A DNA stretch of 64,000 nt from Aphanothece sp. CMT-3BRIN-NPC111 (GCA_019359765.1 JAHHGU010000009.1:1-64000), one strand, 5' to 3'. Positions 26,157 through 35,128 are shown, counted from the first letter of the stretch. Numbers and translations: made by a program. The notes: generated by a model not told the origin, from the sequence alone.

Positions 26157-27010
26157 TAGTCGTCCTGAAGCTTAAACGGTGGAGGTTGGGTACCGTCGAT
26201 ATCGGTAAATCCATACTCCTGCGCCAGTTCGCCTACTAATAGAATACTTCCCGACATTTGCATCACATTTGAATCGGCTGCCAGGGCGACGACGGCTCGC
26301 CCGATGTACTCTGGGGACTCGCTGGCGCTCAGTTCCAAGGAATTTTTGGCGCAAGCTGCCAGTACCCGTTCCGTACGCATAAATCCGGGAGCGAGTGCCA
26401 CAGCAGCAATATTTTCTGAACGCAGTTCCCGTGCCATGCCATACGCCATGCGCTTGGCAGCATTCTTCGCCAAATCATAGAACAGATTGCCCAGATATAC
26501 ATCCCGATACCAAGCGGTGGTATTGACAATCAATCCCTGTCGATGCGGCAACATCAGCGGCACCGCAAAGCGGCTAGATACAAGATGCGATCGCACACCC
26601 GCCACAAACATTCCCTGCCAGCGTTCAAGGGATTGTTCCCAGAAAGGGGCATCAAAATTCGTACCATCATCAAACGTGGTGCCATAGTAGTTGGCGTAGC
26701 CCCCCCAGGCGTTGTTCACCAGAATGTCCAGGCAACCCTGCTCCTGCTTAACCTGTGCAAACAAAGCTTCGGTTTCTGCATCTACCGTATGGTCACATTG
26801 CACAGGAATACCCAAACCACCCCGCGCGGTGACGGTTTCTGCCGTTTCGTCAATGGTTCCTGACAGGTTCTCCGTTGTTGGCTTGCCTTTAACGCTGCGC
26901 CCGGTTACATAAACCGTAGCCCCCGCTTCACCCAGCGCCAGGGCAATACCACGACCCCCACCGCGACTTGCTCCTGTGACAACAGCCACTTTGCCCTTTA
27001 AACTTGGCAT
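26156..27010 (-). CDS. Short-chain dehydrogenase/reductase
   Basis: 284-residue NAD(P)-dependent oxidoreductase. The cofactor loop TGASRGGGRGI (12-22), the LVNNAWGG structural motif (about 97-104) and the catalytic pair Tyr178 and Lys182 in YDLAK are present. The usual catalytic serine position falls in VNTTAW (about 164-165), where only threonines are seen. The sequence resembles DHRS1-like proteins. It is the first gene of a two-gene operon with the GNAT gene. A Crp-like palindrome lies about 50 bp upstream. Confidence 0.88.
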   Translation of the reverse strand: MPSLKGKVAVVTGASRGGGRGIALALGEAGATVYVTGRSVKGKPTTENLSGTIDETAETVTARGGLGIPVQCDHTVDAETEALFAQVKQEQGCLDILVNNAWGGYANYYGTTFDDGTNFDAPFWEQSLERWQGMFVAGVRSHLVSSRFAVPLMLPHRQGLIVNTTAWYRDVYLGNLFYDLAKNAAKRMAYGMARELRSENIAAVALAPGFMRTERVLAACAKNSLELSASESPEYIGRAVVALAADSNVMQMSGSILLVGELAQEYGFTDIDGTQPPPFKLQDD

Positions 27011-27054
27011 CGTTCACCTTTATTGCGTTGTACTTTCAGTTAGCGATTCTTATA

Positions 27055-27070
27055 TGTGATAGCTATCAAA
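27055..27070. promoter_or_regulatory. Crp-like palindrome between divergent genes
   Basis: TGTGA-TAGCTA-TCAAA, containing the perfect 12-bp palindrome TGATAGCTATCA, lies about 50 bp before the SDR gene and 130 bp before the S41 gene. It fits the TGTGA-N6-TCACA pattern of cAMP-receptor-protein sites such as those of SyCRP1, with one half-site imperfect. Confidence 0.4.
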
Positions 27071-27198
27071 CGGATTCAATATTACAACTAAATTCGAGCG
27101 AGAGATTTCCTTCAGTCTTTGGCACTATCACAAAACTTTGACAGTCAGATTGCTAGGTGCAAAATCTGAGCCTATAAAAAATGAGCAAGGAAATTTAA

Positions 27199-28482
27199 AT
27201 GAAAAGAATTATGCTCCGAAGAAATAATAGCCTGGTTATAACAGCCTTGATTAGTGTTTCATTTATGCTCCTTTGCTGGCTGATTTCGCCAGTACTTCCA
27301 ATGGGAGCGCCGCACTCTGAAATTTTTAATAAAGTTTGGCAGACTGTAAACGATAACTTTTACGACCCAAACTTTAATGGCGTAAATTGGAAAGCCATGC
27401 GGTCTAAGTATGCACCTCAAGTAACGTCAGCCCAGTCTAATGTAGAAGCGGCTGCTGTCATCAACCAAATGCTCTCAGAGTTAAAAACCTCTCATACCCG
27501 CTTCTACACGCCGGATGAGCCTGCTTATTATCAGGTTTTGGGGATTTTTGAACCAAGAATCCCTAATTTACGAAAGCAGCTCCAGAAATTTTTTCCTCAA
27601 GGCAAGATTGAATATAGTGGCATTGGCATCTTTACTAAAGACATCAACGGCAAGACCTTTGTGAGCGCCATTCTCGATGGCTTTCCAGCGGCTTCTTCAG
27701 GGCTGATGGTGGGAGATCAATTGCTCGGCGTTGATAATCGCCCGTTTCAGCCGATTCAGTCTTTTGCGGGCAAAGCTGGACAAAAAGTTAAGCTATTAAT
27801 TCAGCGATCGCAAGATCCCGCCACTCAGCAAGAAATCGTTGTTACGCCGAAGCTACTGGATGCCAGCACCATGTTTTTAGATGCCATGAAAGCCAGTACC
27901 CAAGTGATTGAACGGCAGGGTAAGAAAATTGGCTATGTCCATATTTGGTCTTATGCTGGTGACCAATACCAGCCGCAGTTGGAGGAAGACCTGTTTTATG
28001 GTCGCCTCAAAAATGCAGATGCGCTAGTTTTGGATCTCAGGGAAGGATGGGGAGGTGCCCCACTCTCTGCCCTGAATATCTATACTGCCAGAGGACCAAG
28101 CGTCACCAGTATCCGCAGAGATGGTACAAAATTTACGGACATCGCACACTGGAACAAGCCAGTGGTGATGCTGGTGAATGAGGGAAGTAGGAGTGCCAAA
28201 GAAATTCTGGCGTATAGCTTTCAGCAGTATGACATCGGCCCTGTTGTGGGTGCTAAAACGGCTGGTGCAGTGGTTGCTGGTACTGCGTTTTTGATGCCGG
28301 ATGGCAGCTTACTTTACCTAGCTGTGGCTGATGTTTATGTTGACGGGAACCAACGGCTGGAAGGAAAGGGTGTGATACCAGATGTGATGATTCCATTCTC
28401 CCTAGAATACGCCCGGGGAGCAGATCCGCAAAAAGAGCGGGGGCTAGAGGTGGCGCTAGCAGCAGTACAACAACAGAAATAG
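27199..28482 (+). CDS. S41-family peptidase homologue (C-terminal processing protease-like)
   Basis: 427 residues with an N-terminal membrane anchor or signal (about 11-34), a PDZ domain (about 138-205, with GIGIFTKD and GDQLLGVDN) and a tail-specific-protease core. Ser332 in GSRSAKEIL aligns with the catalytic serine of CtpA. The lysine normally 25 residues later is Ala357 (GAKTAGAVV), though Lys353 is near. It could be a Tricorn-like S41 variant or a non-catalytic binding protein. The ATG follows an AAGGA ribosome site. Confidence 0.82.
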   Translation: MKRIMLRRNNSLVITALISVSFMLLCWLISPVLPMGAPHSEIFNKVWQTVNDNFYDPNFNGVNWKAMRSKYAPQVTSAQSNVEAAAVINQMLSELKTSHTRFYTPDEPAYYQVLGIFEPRIPNLRKQLQKFFPQGKIEYSGIGIFTKDINGKTFVSAILDGFPAASSGLMVGDQLLGVDNRPFQPIQSFAGKAGQKVKLLIQRSQDPATQQEIVVTPKLLDASTMFLDAMKASTQVIERQGKKIGYVHIWSYAGDQYQPQLEEDLFYGRLKNADALVLDLREGWGGAPLSALNIYTARGPSVTSIRRDGTKFTDIAHWNKPVVMLVNEGSRSAKEILAYSFQQYDIGPVVGAKTAGAVVAGTAFLMPDGSLLYLAVADVYVDGNQRLEGKGVIPDVMIPFSLEYARGADPQKERGLEVALAAVQQQK

Positions 28483-28575
28483 TTGGTGATTGCATTCAGA
28501 GCGATCGCTATATCTCAAACACTCAGGGCGATCGCAAACTCAGAAGCACGGCATATTAACTAGATAATAGCTAGA

Positions 28576-29700
28576 ATGAACAACTATTTTGCTACGGTGG
28601 CCCGTGGTCTAGAACCTATTGCCGCCCAAGAACTGGAACGTCTAGGGGCACAGGAAGTCCGTCCTGAATTCACTGGGGTACATTTTGCTGGCGATAAAGC
28701 TTTACTTTACCGAGTGAATCTGTGGGCGAGGACAATTTTTAGAGTCCTAGTACCGCTCCGAGAATTTTACTGCTCTAACGCCGATATGCTCTACCGGGAG
28801 GTGCAAAAAATCGCTTGGGATGACTACCTGCAACCTGACAACACCCTGGCAGTGGACTGTACAGGAGGCAATCAAAAGCTTAACCACACCCATTTCACGG
28901 CTTTGCAGGTTAAAAATGCGATCGTAGACCAACAGCGTCGCCAATTTGGTCAAAGGTCTAGCGTTGATATTGAAAATCCCGATGTGCTGATCAACGTCCA
29001 CATCCATCAAGACCGTTGCATCTTAAGTCTAGACAGTTCCGGTACAAGCCTCCATCGTCGGGGATATCGACCAGCAATGGGACTGGCACCCCTTAAGGAA
29101 ACTCTCGCGGCAGCACTCCTGGACATGGCAGAATGGGATGCTTCTTTACCCTTTTTAGACCCTATGTGTGGATCTGGAACTTTGCCCATAGAGGCGGGTT
29201 TAAAAGCCTTAAATATTGCGCCGGGATTGTTTCGTCAAAGATTTGGCTTTCTCAGTTGGTCAGATTTTGACGAACATCTATGGCAGGAGTTACGGGAGGA
29301 AGCCAAAAACAGCCAAAAACTAGATTTGAATGCACCAATTTATGGTAGCGATCGCGATTATGATGTCCTCATCCAAGCTCGCACTAATGCCGAACGGTGT
29401 GGTATTGAAAATAAAATAACCTTTACTCTAACAGAGTTATCCCAGCTTGAAGCTCCTCAAGACTGTGGCGTTATAATTTGTAATCCCCCCTACGGAGAGC
29501 GCCTAGGGGATGCTAGAGAACTGGGTGATCTCTACAAAATGCTCGGCGATGTCTTCAAGCAAACCTTCAAAGGTTGGACTGCCTTTATTTTGACAGGGAA
29601 CAAGGAGTTAGCTAAAAAAGTTGGACTCAAGGCATCCCGTCGCATTCCTGTTTATAACGGCTCCTTAGCTTGCACTTTACTTAAGTACGAACTGTATTAG
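28576..29700 (+). CDS. THUMP-domain class I RNA methyltransferase (RlmL/YpsC-like)
   Basis: 374 residues. An N-terminal THUMP RNA-binding region (about 45-160) precedes a Rossmann methyltransferase with motif I DPMCGSGTLPIEAGL and the catalytic NPPYGERLG of N2-guanine methyltransferases. Family members modify 23S rRNA (as E. coli RlmL does at G2445). Length fits the single-domain form, without the C-terminal RlmK part. It is followed by a hicBA-like pair after 155 bp. Confidence 0.9.
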   Translation: MNNYFATVARGLEPIAAQELERLGAQEVRPEFTGVHFAGDKALLYRVNLWARTIFRVLVPLREFYCSNADMLYREVQKIAWDDYLQPDNTLAVDCTGGNQKLNHTHFTALQVKNAIVDQQRRQFGQRSSVDIENPDVLINVHIHQDRCILSLDSSGTSLHRRGYRPAMGLAPLKETLAAALLDMAEWDASLPFLDPMCGSGTLPIEAGLKALNIAPGLFRQRFGFLSWSDFDEHLWQELREEAKNSQKLDLNAPIYGSDRDYDVLIQARTNAERCGIENKITFTLTELSQLEAPQDCGVIICNPPYGERLGDARELGDLYKMLGDVFKQTFKGWTAFILTGNKELAKKVGLKASRRIPVYNGSLACTLLKYELY

Positions 29701-29855
29701 CACTGCAAGTATAAATGAACGTTTGTTTTTCTATGCAAACTAGGGGTAGCTGGATATCTGGATAAAGTGCGATCGCTCTTATTGTTGTTGAAGAGGTAAC
29801 GAGAGTACAGGCTGACAACGCTAAAATTACAGATACTGCCTGATTGTGAGAAAGC

Positions 29856-30074
29856 GTGATGGAAGTCACTAAGCGAGAATTCTACGTCATTATTGAACGG
29901 GATGAAGATGGCTATTATGTTGCGGAAGTTCCTCAGATCAAAGCCTGTTATAGCCAAGGAGAAACCATTGATGAGTTACTCTCCAATATTAAGGAAGTTA
30001 TTGAACTCTGTTTAGAAGAAGAAGGGGATGAAAATATTCCAGAGTTTGTAGGCATTCAAAAGGTTGTAATTTAA
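29856..30074 (+). CDS. hicB: HicB-family antitoxin
   Basis: 72 residues (or 71 from the next ATG). The degenerate RNase-H-like HicB fold is recognisable: FYVIIERDEDGYYVAEVPQI, then SQGETIDELLSNIKEVIELC. There is no added DNA-binding tail. Its stop overlaps the start of the hicA-like gene by one base (TAATG). Since the toxin partner appears inactive, this antitoxin may be relict or act on another HicA, such as the pair at 53.4 kb (inference). Confidence 0.88.
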   Translation: MMEVTKREFYVIIERDEDGYYVAEVPQIKACYSQGETIDELLSNIKEVIELCLEEEGDENIPEFVGIQKVVI

Positions 30075-30235
30075 TGCCAAAACTTCCGGCTTTAACAGGT
30101 AATGAAGTTATCAAGGTTCTTGAAAAAGTAGGCTTTCAAGTGATTCGACAAAAGGGTAGTTATGTACGGATGAAGCATGAGGATGGAGGGGTAGTACTAC
30201 GTGATGCTGAATTGACACCAGAGGAGTTTATATAA
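30074..30235 (+). pseudogene. hicA: Degenerate HicA-family toxin
   Basis: Short frame of 53 residues, MPKLPALTGNEVIKVLEK onward, clearly HicA. Compared with the family it lacks about 17-19 residues between KHEDGGVV and LRDAELTPEEF, including the usual VPVH-type strand. The position of the catalytic histidine (GSH) is Tyr30 (QKGSYVRM). The reading frame is otherwise intact and the C-terminus is a little short. HicA normally cleaves mRNA; with both changes this copy is probably inactive. It is too short for most gene finders but shows coupled translation with hicB. Confidence 0.8.
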
Positions 30236-30346
30236 TTGCTCGAATCAGACAGATGAGCGATCGCTCTTTTCGTTGCAGATGAGGGGAGGTGCGATCGCAA
30301 ACTCAACCTGTATGATATCAAGTCCGGTTGATCAACCACAATAGGC

Positions 30347-30409
30347 GTAGGGGCGGGTTTATAGATAAAATCTGCTACCGACAAATATTTTGGTTAAACC
30401 CGCCCCTAC
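30347..30409. repeat. Small inverted-repeat element (GTAGGGGCGGGTTT ends), copy 1
   Basis: Perfect 14-bp arms GTAGGGGCGGGTTT (30347-30360) and AAACCCGCCCCTAC (30396-30409) enclose 35 bp. A second element with nearly the same arms and a different core lies at 36096-36163. This is the form of a tiny non-autonomous repeat of cyanobacteria. Confidence 0.8.
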
Positions 30410-30678
30410 AAATCAATCGGTTTTTATTACGGGTAATCAAGCGGACATGATATGAGATGTCGGGTGTACAATAATTTTACTTTAGCCCAGAGCTTACCTT
30501 TTATTTATGCTTTAGCTGCAATGTTATATGTTCTTTTAACCGGAAGAGTTCCACCGTTTGCCACAGATAGAGAGCGATGCTAAGCAAATATCGGGGAGAG
30601 GTCAGGACAAACGTTATTCTTATTCATGGTTATTAAATAAGGTTGATTAGTAGTAACCAGAAGTCAATTAAATAAATA

Positions 30679-30716
30679 AAAGCCCCAACACTTCCTTAGC
30701 TAGGGATTGGGGCTTT
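30679..30716 (-). terminator. Rho-independent terminator of norB
   Basis: AAAGCCCCAA (30679-30688) pairs with TTGGGGCTTT (30707-30716). On the minus strand the stem is followed by a T-rich tract, 20 nt beyond the norB stop codon. Confidence 0.85.
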
Positions 30717-30735
30717 ATACAGCTACTATTGTTAT

Positions 30736-33051
30736 TTACTGTTCAGCAGGCTTTAACTCTTCTGGCTTAGCTGTTGGAATCGGAAACCGGAAGACAGCAA
30801 TAATTGCCCTCACCGTAAACAAGAACATCGTCATAGCACCGATCGCAAATATAATGTCACCCGGAATTCGCAACCACACTGTCCAGCGCATCCAGGGGCT
30901 ACCAATCACTTCAGCACTGCGAGCGAACCAAGTACCGTGATTAATTGACACTGCTAGTTGATGGAAGCCATTCGGAATTAAGCCGAAAACTAACATCATA
31001 ACTAAACCACCATTGATTGCCCAGAATGCAAAGCGCAGCATCTTCTCATTCCATGCTTTATCTGGGACAAATTCCCGCAAGGAAAACAACATCAGCGCCA
31101 ATGCCAAACAGCCATAGACACCAAACAAGGCTGAATGAGCGTGAATTGGAGTTGTATTTAGCCCCTGAGAGTAGTAGAGAACAATGGGCGGATTAATTAA
31201 AAAGCCGAACACTCCTGCACCTATCAAATTCCAAAAACAGGTAGCAAGGAAAAAGCGTAACGGCCAACGGTAAAATCCTTCTGCTTCTTGAGAGAGTTTC
31301 AAAGTTTTCAACACCTCGAAACCAATCAGCGTTAGGGGAACCACTTCCAAGGCGGAAAAAACTGATCCTATTGCTGCAATAAAGGATGGTGTACCAGAAA
31401 AGTAGAGATGGTGCAGTGTTCCAATCACACCACTACCCAAATACAAAATAGTGGTGAGGTAAGTTGCACGCAACGCCGAGGATTTTTTGAGGAAACCTAG
31501 TTCGCTACAAAGATAGGCAATAACAACCGTGGCAAATACTTCAAAGAAACCTTCAACCCACAGATGAATTACCCACCAGCGCCAATACTCCGCAATGCTC
31601 AAAGGTGTGTGATTGGTATACGCCAAACCTATTGAGTAAAACAGGGGAATTGTAATTGCGCTGTAAAGGAAAAAGTGGCTCAAGCCAGTAGGACTTTTTT
31701 CTTTTACCAAAGCAGGCTTGAAAGCCCGGTACATTAGCCATAGCCAAAACGTCATGGCACCAATAAGCAGCAATTGCCAAACACGGCCTAATTCTATGTA
31801 CTCATAGCCTTGGTGTCCCCATAGAAAGCTATTTTTAACATCGAGAACTCCAGTCACCGCCTCCCAAGTGCCAATCATCGAACCGACGACAATGACGGTT
31901 AAGGCGATGAGAAGAATTGTATTACCAAGTCCTTGATATTTGGGTTCGTAATTTCCAAAACGTGGGGCAAAGTAAAGTCCCGCTGCTAGCCAGCAAGTCG
32001 CAATCCAGAAAATGGCTAATTGTAAGTGCCAGGTGCGGGAAGCAGCATAGGGTAGGAATTTACTCAGAGGAATTCCGTAAAAACCTTCTGCTTCTACGGC
32101 ATAGTGAGCGGTGAACATTCCCATCAATATTTGCACTAAAAATAGTGCCATTGCTACGCCAAAAAATAAAGAGGTTACTTTTTGGCTAGGTGTAGGAATT
32201 CGCACCGCTGGACGAGCCGGAACTGCTTGGACTTCATCGTCTTCTTCTTGAGTCAGGTAGACAAACAAAAAGATACCACTGCCAGCAATGAGAGTGATCA
32301 CCGACACAATCGACCAAATGATAAACTGCCCTGGCGCTTGGTTGCCTACTAAGTCATCATGAGGCCAATTGGCGGTGTAAGAAAAGGGTGCATTTGGTCG
32401 AGTCGCTACTGCTGCCCAAGCTGTCCACGTAAAGAAGGCGGTGACGTTGTGAATTTGGGTATCGTCTTTAAACCAGCCATTAGGAATTGAGTGAATAGGA
32501 GAGCCGTGGGCTAATAGTTCGTGATAATCTTGGAATACCTTATTTAATCCTTGCGTTTGTGCGTTAGTCAGGATTAAATCGTGTGTTTGCGGATCGTAAC
32601 GATTGGTTTTGAACTGTTCGCTAACTTGGGCTTGCAGGCTGGCTCGATCTGGTGCTGGTAAAGCCTCTAAATCGGCTTGGGAAAAATCAGGCTGACTGTT
32701 GTACAAAACCCCAGCAGTTGCTAGTCCCCAGCGGTGGAGAACATCAGCGCTCCAATCGGGCGCTAGATAGCTTCCGTGTCCCCAAATGCTGCCGATGTGC
32801 TGACCGCCGCGAGCCAAATAAGTTTCTTGTCCAGCTTGAATTTCTGCCTTTGTGAGGACAATTTCTTGTTGGGGAGATAGTACTCTTTCTGGCAGGGGAG
32901 GGGCATTCTTCCAGATTACAGCCCCGGCTGCTAGCAAAGCAGTAAAAGTGATAATGCAAATCAGGACTAGCCAAGCAGGTAAACTAAGCGATCGCCTGCG
33001 GGTAACTGTTGCAGTATCGGCATTAACTAACGCAGTATTAGCCATAGCCAA
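30736..33051 (-). CDS. norB: Quinol-dependent nitric oxide reductase (qNOR, NorB)
   Basis: 771-residue membrane enzyme that reduces NO to N2O with electrons from quinol. The fused form is evident. An N-terminal helix (about 24-47) and a large outside region (about 50-245, with GGQHIGSIWGHGSYLAPDW read in parts) replace NorC. A heme-copper-type core of about 12 helices follows. Metal-ligand regions are visible: HLQLAIFWIATCW, HLWVEGFFEVFATV, TLHHLYFSG and HAHSALFGVYG. Met3 is an alternative start. It lies next to an alternative oxidase gene. A terminator follows it, and palindromes lie upstream at 33087-33140 and 33220-33235. The role is likely NO detoxification. Confidence 0.95.
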   Translation of the reverse strand: MAMANTALVNADTATVTRRRSLSLPAWLVLICIITFTALLAAGAVIWKNAPPLPERVLSPQQEIVLTKAEIQAGQETYLARGGQHIGSIWGHGSYLAPDWSADVLHRWGLATAGVLYNSQPDFSQADLEALPAPDRASLQAQVSEQFKTNRYDPQTHDLILTNAQTQGLNKVFQDYHELLAHGSPIHSIPNGWFKDDTQIHNVTAFFTWTAWAAVATRPNAPFSYTANWPHDDLVGNQAPGQFIIWSIVSVITLIAGSGIFLFVYLTQEEDDEVQAVPARPAVRIPTPSQKVTSLFFGVAMALFLVQILMGMFTAHYAVEAEGFYGIPLSKFLPYAASRTWHLQLAIFWIATCWLAAGLYFAPRFGNYEPKYQGLGNTILLIALTVIVVGSMIGTWEAVTGVLDVKNSFLWGHQGYEYIELGRVWQLLLIGAMTFWLWLMYRAFKPALVKEKSPTGLSHFFLYSAITIPLFYSIGLAYTNHTPLSIAEYWRWWVIHLWVEGFFEVFATVVIAYLCSELGFLKKSSALRATYLTTILYLGSGVIGTLHHLYFSGTPSFIAAIGSVFSALEVVPLTLIGFEVLKTLKLSQEAEGFYRWPLRFFLATCFWNLIGAGVFGFLINPPIVLYYSQGLNTTPIHAHSALFGVYGCLALALMLFSLREFVPDKAWNEKMLRFAFWAINGGLVMMLVFGLIPNGFHQLAVSINHGTWFARSAEVIGSPWMRWTVWLRIPGDIIFAIGAMTMFLFTVRAIIAVFRFPIPTAKPEELKPAEQ

Positions 33052-33086
33052 ACCTCTAAAAATTGTGGCAAATTTTCTTAGATTCG

Positions 33087-33110
33087 TTATTTGGATTTAA
33101 TTCCAAATAA
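33087..33110. promoter_or_regulatory. Perfect inverted repeat upstream of norB
   Basis: TTATTTGGA and TCCAAATAA (9-bp arms, 6-nt spacer) lie 36-59 bp before the norB start. It could be an operator or a leader hairpin; the regulator is unknown. Confidence 0.45.
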
Positions 33111-33114
33111 ACCC

Positions 33115-33140
33115 ATCACCACAGTGTTTAACTTGGTGAT
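33115..33140. promoter_or_regulatory. Second inverted repeat upstream of norB
   Basis: ATCACCA (33115-33121) and TGGTGAT (33134-33140) form a 7-bp inverted repeat with a 12-nt spacer, five bases beyond the TTATTTGGA repeat. Confidence 0.35.
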
Positions 33141-33219
33141 CAGCAAATCGGCATAATTACAAATCACATGTGTCGCCTAGATGCTTACTTTCAATTTGCC
33201 AGTAATGCTCAATTAAGTC

Positions 33220-33235
33220 TCTGAGCTAGCTCATA
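33220..33235. promoter_or_regulatory. Crp-type palindrome, NO-cluster site 1
   Basis: TCTGA-GCTAGC-TCATA lies between the norB promoter region and the end of the oxidase gene, about 177 bp before the norB start. It contains the perfect palindrome TGAGCTAGCTCA and matches two other sites in this cluster. Confidence 0.55.
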
Positions 33236-33341
33236 TTGCTGGCAATGAAAGAGAGGAATGCGGAGAGTGAGAAGATACTCTGGAGCGCCGCTGCCTCTCA
33301 AGCATCTCCCCGTCCTCTTCATAAAAATGCTGTTTCAGTTA

Positions 33342-34082
33342 CTACGATATTTCTACTGGCTCTTTCTCTGCTTCCCTTACGATATCAGCAGTCTGTGCGT
33401 CAATAGCAGTCTTGATTGATTCAGGTAGAGGTAGTTTATTGAGACTGTGCGGACTTTGAAAAGCTTGTTGGGCTTCAGGTTGCTGGCAAGCAATCATTGT
33501 TTTGACGTGTTCTAATTCGTCATCTCTGATGGCAAGGAATACATCATAGAGATTTTCGATTTTGGGACGACGTTCTTCGGGAGGACGAGTGGTTTGAAAT
33601 TCATCAAACATATACAAATCGCCTTCCCGGTAATAATGGATGGCAACTTGAGGTGCTGGCAAAGTTTTGAGTTCCTCACCATGCTCTTTCAAAAAAGCGT
33701 CATAGGTGTGGTAGGCGTGTTCTTCTACCTGCTGCATAAACTTATAAGCAGATCGAGGTGAGACTATATACACCAAGACAATAATCCAGTAGTAAACAAA
33801 GGCTCCCGTATGAGCAACAAAGCGGTCAATCCAATATTTACTACCACCGAGAGACTCGGCAATTAGCAGGTGATGTAATTCGTTCCAGGATTCGGCAAAG
33901 TGGACTTTTAGCCAGTCGGCTTTGCGCCACCACCCCATTGTTTCATACAGGTGCAAAACTGAGGTGTAAGCAAAATAGGGGACGCGGGCAACTGTCTCCA
34001 GTACAAAAAATCGTGGGTAGAGGCGCGTGCGATAAAAGGTGTTCAGAAGCGCTTCTAAAAAGTTAACGAGGAGTCGGATCAT
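33342..34082 (-). CDS. Alternative (plastoquinol-type) terminal oxidase
   Basis: 246-residue diiron quinol oxidase of the AOX/PTOX family that passes electrons from quinol to oxygen without proton pumping. The ligand set is visible: Glu29 (VLETVARVPYF), Glu68 and His71 (ESWNELHH), a glutamate in QVEEHAYHTY (120/121), then Glu189 and His192 (RDDELEHVKT). Plastid PTOX has the same order. Two remnants of the 3' end of such a gene lie near the Crp-family gene at 18-19 kb. A NO-insensitive oxidase beside a NO reductase fits respiration under nitrosative stress, since NO inhibits heme-copper oxidases (inference). Confidence 0.93.
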   Translation of the reverse strand: MIRLLVNFLEALLNTFYRTRLYPRFFVLETVARVPYFAYTSVLHLYETMGWWRKADWLKVHFAESWNELHHLLIAESLGGSKYWIDRFVAHTGAFVYYWIIVLVYIVSPRSAYKFMQQVEEHAYHTYDAFLKEHGEELKTLPAPQVAIHYYREGDLYMFDEFQTTRPPEERRPKIENLYDVFLAIRDDELEHVKTMIACQQPEAQQAFQSPHSLNKLPLPESIKTAIDAQTADIVREAEKEPVEIS

Positions 34083-34192
34083 TTGGGCATTCTCCTAGAT
34101 CGCTTATTTCATGGAAATACTTCTATGTGGTATCGCCCTCTCCATCAGGAGGTAGACCAACCGATGTACATTGGACACACTGAATTAATAAG

Positions 34193-34206
34193 GTGTCAAA
34201 TGACAC
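34193..34206. promoter_or_regulatory. Inverted repeat between the oxidase and YwiC-like genes
   Basis: GTGTCA-AA-TGACAC, a 6-bp-arm palindrome, lies 111 bp before the oxidase start and 7 bp after the stop of the YwiC-like gene. It differs from the TATGA-N6-TCATA sites. Function unknown. Confidence 0.35.
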
Positions 34207-34212
34207 ATCTGG

Positions 34213-35061
34213 CTAAAGAGTTGTTAAGCGTGCTGGCAAAACTGAGAGGGCAATAATGATGAGAAAACTACAAGCAGTCACAGTTTCGAGCATCGCCACA
34301 AATTCAATTTTAGCGGTGCGATAGCATTGCTGATTTGAGGCAACGAAGCCAAATTTGAGTAGCGCCACCCCGAAAGCTAAAGCTGCAACAGGTGGTAGCC
34401 AGCCAAACCAGTAGAGGGTAGTGACAATAAGAGTTGCGATCGCGTGGTAAACCATCCCTGGCAACACAGAACTAATTTTTGGCTTACGCAGCTTGACGGT
34501 GAAAATGGTGCTGGAAAAGTTGAGAGTATTCAGCGCCCATAATCCTATTGTATCGGGTGATATTGTCCCAGTAGTAGCAGCGTAAGCTAGGGGAGCAGAT
34601 AAGCAAACGGCAGCAAAGGTAATTAGCTCGTTAGCAATTGATTTTTGTTCGCGGTGGAAAACTGAGATTCCATCCACAATCAGTGCAGCAACTGCACCTC
34701 CATAAATCCAGAGTAACACCGGGAAGCTGAGGTAGAGCCACAGCGCGATCGCCAAGGACACAATGGCATACAAACTACCCCAAATTAGAAACCGAGGTTT
34801 GAGACTCCGCCGTTGCTTAATCTGAAGTACCAGAGGATGTTCTGCCTGAAAACCACAGAATGCACACACTAAAGCCAGCGTCGTTGCCAGTGTCCAGTCT
34901 TGAGCCGCTGCTGCTCCCGTCAGGAATGAAACCAGCAGCACCACGTAAATACCATGCTCTGGGGAAAGCGTCGGTCTGTACCAAGCTTGCAAGTTGTGTG
35001 AACAATGCTTTTTAGCTTCTGGTAGCGTGGTTGAGATGCGATCGCTGACTTGCTGAGTCAT
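34213..35061 (-). CDS. YwiC-like family membrane protein
   Basis: 282-residue protein with about eight hydrophobic segments and the YwiC-like opening LSPEHGIYVVLLVSFLTGA after a 30-residue soluble start. The B. subtilis founder ywiC lies near fnr and nitrate-respiration genes, and here the gene sits among NO-related genes, so the context repeats, but no biochemical function is established. It lies 68 bp downstream of the 164-residue unknown gene on the same strand and probably shares its transcript. Confidence 0.7.
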   Translation of the reverse strand: MTQQVSDRISTTLPEAKKHCSHNLQAWYRPTLSPEHGIYVVLLVSFLTGAAAAQDWTLATTLALVCAFCGFQAEHPLVLQIKQRRSLKPRFLIWGSLYAIVSLAIALWLYLSFPVLLWIYGGAVAALIVDGISVFHREQKSIANELITFAAVCLSAPLAYAATTGTISPDTIGLWALNTLNFSSTIFTVKLRKPKISSVLPGMVYHAIATLIVTTLYWFGWLPPVAALAFGVALLKFGFVASNQQCYRTAKIEFVAMLETVTACSFLIIIALSVLPARLTTL

Positions 35062-35128
35062 GGTTTTTTCTACTTACCGCACTGGAGAATATGAATCCTG
35101 AGGAAGGACGACGACAATGCAGCCGCCT

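Larger units (their letters stand above)
30236..30735. other. Intergenic region with inverted repeat and terminator
   Basis: 500 bp between hicA and the end of norB. It holds a hairpin repeat (30347-30409) and the norB terminator (30679-30716). I saw no gene. Confidence 0.6.
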
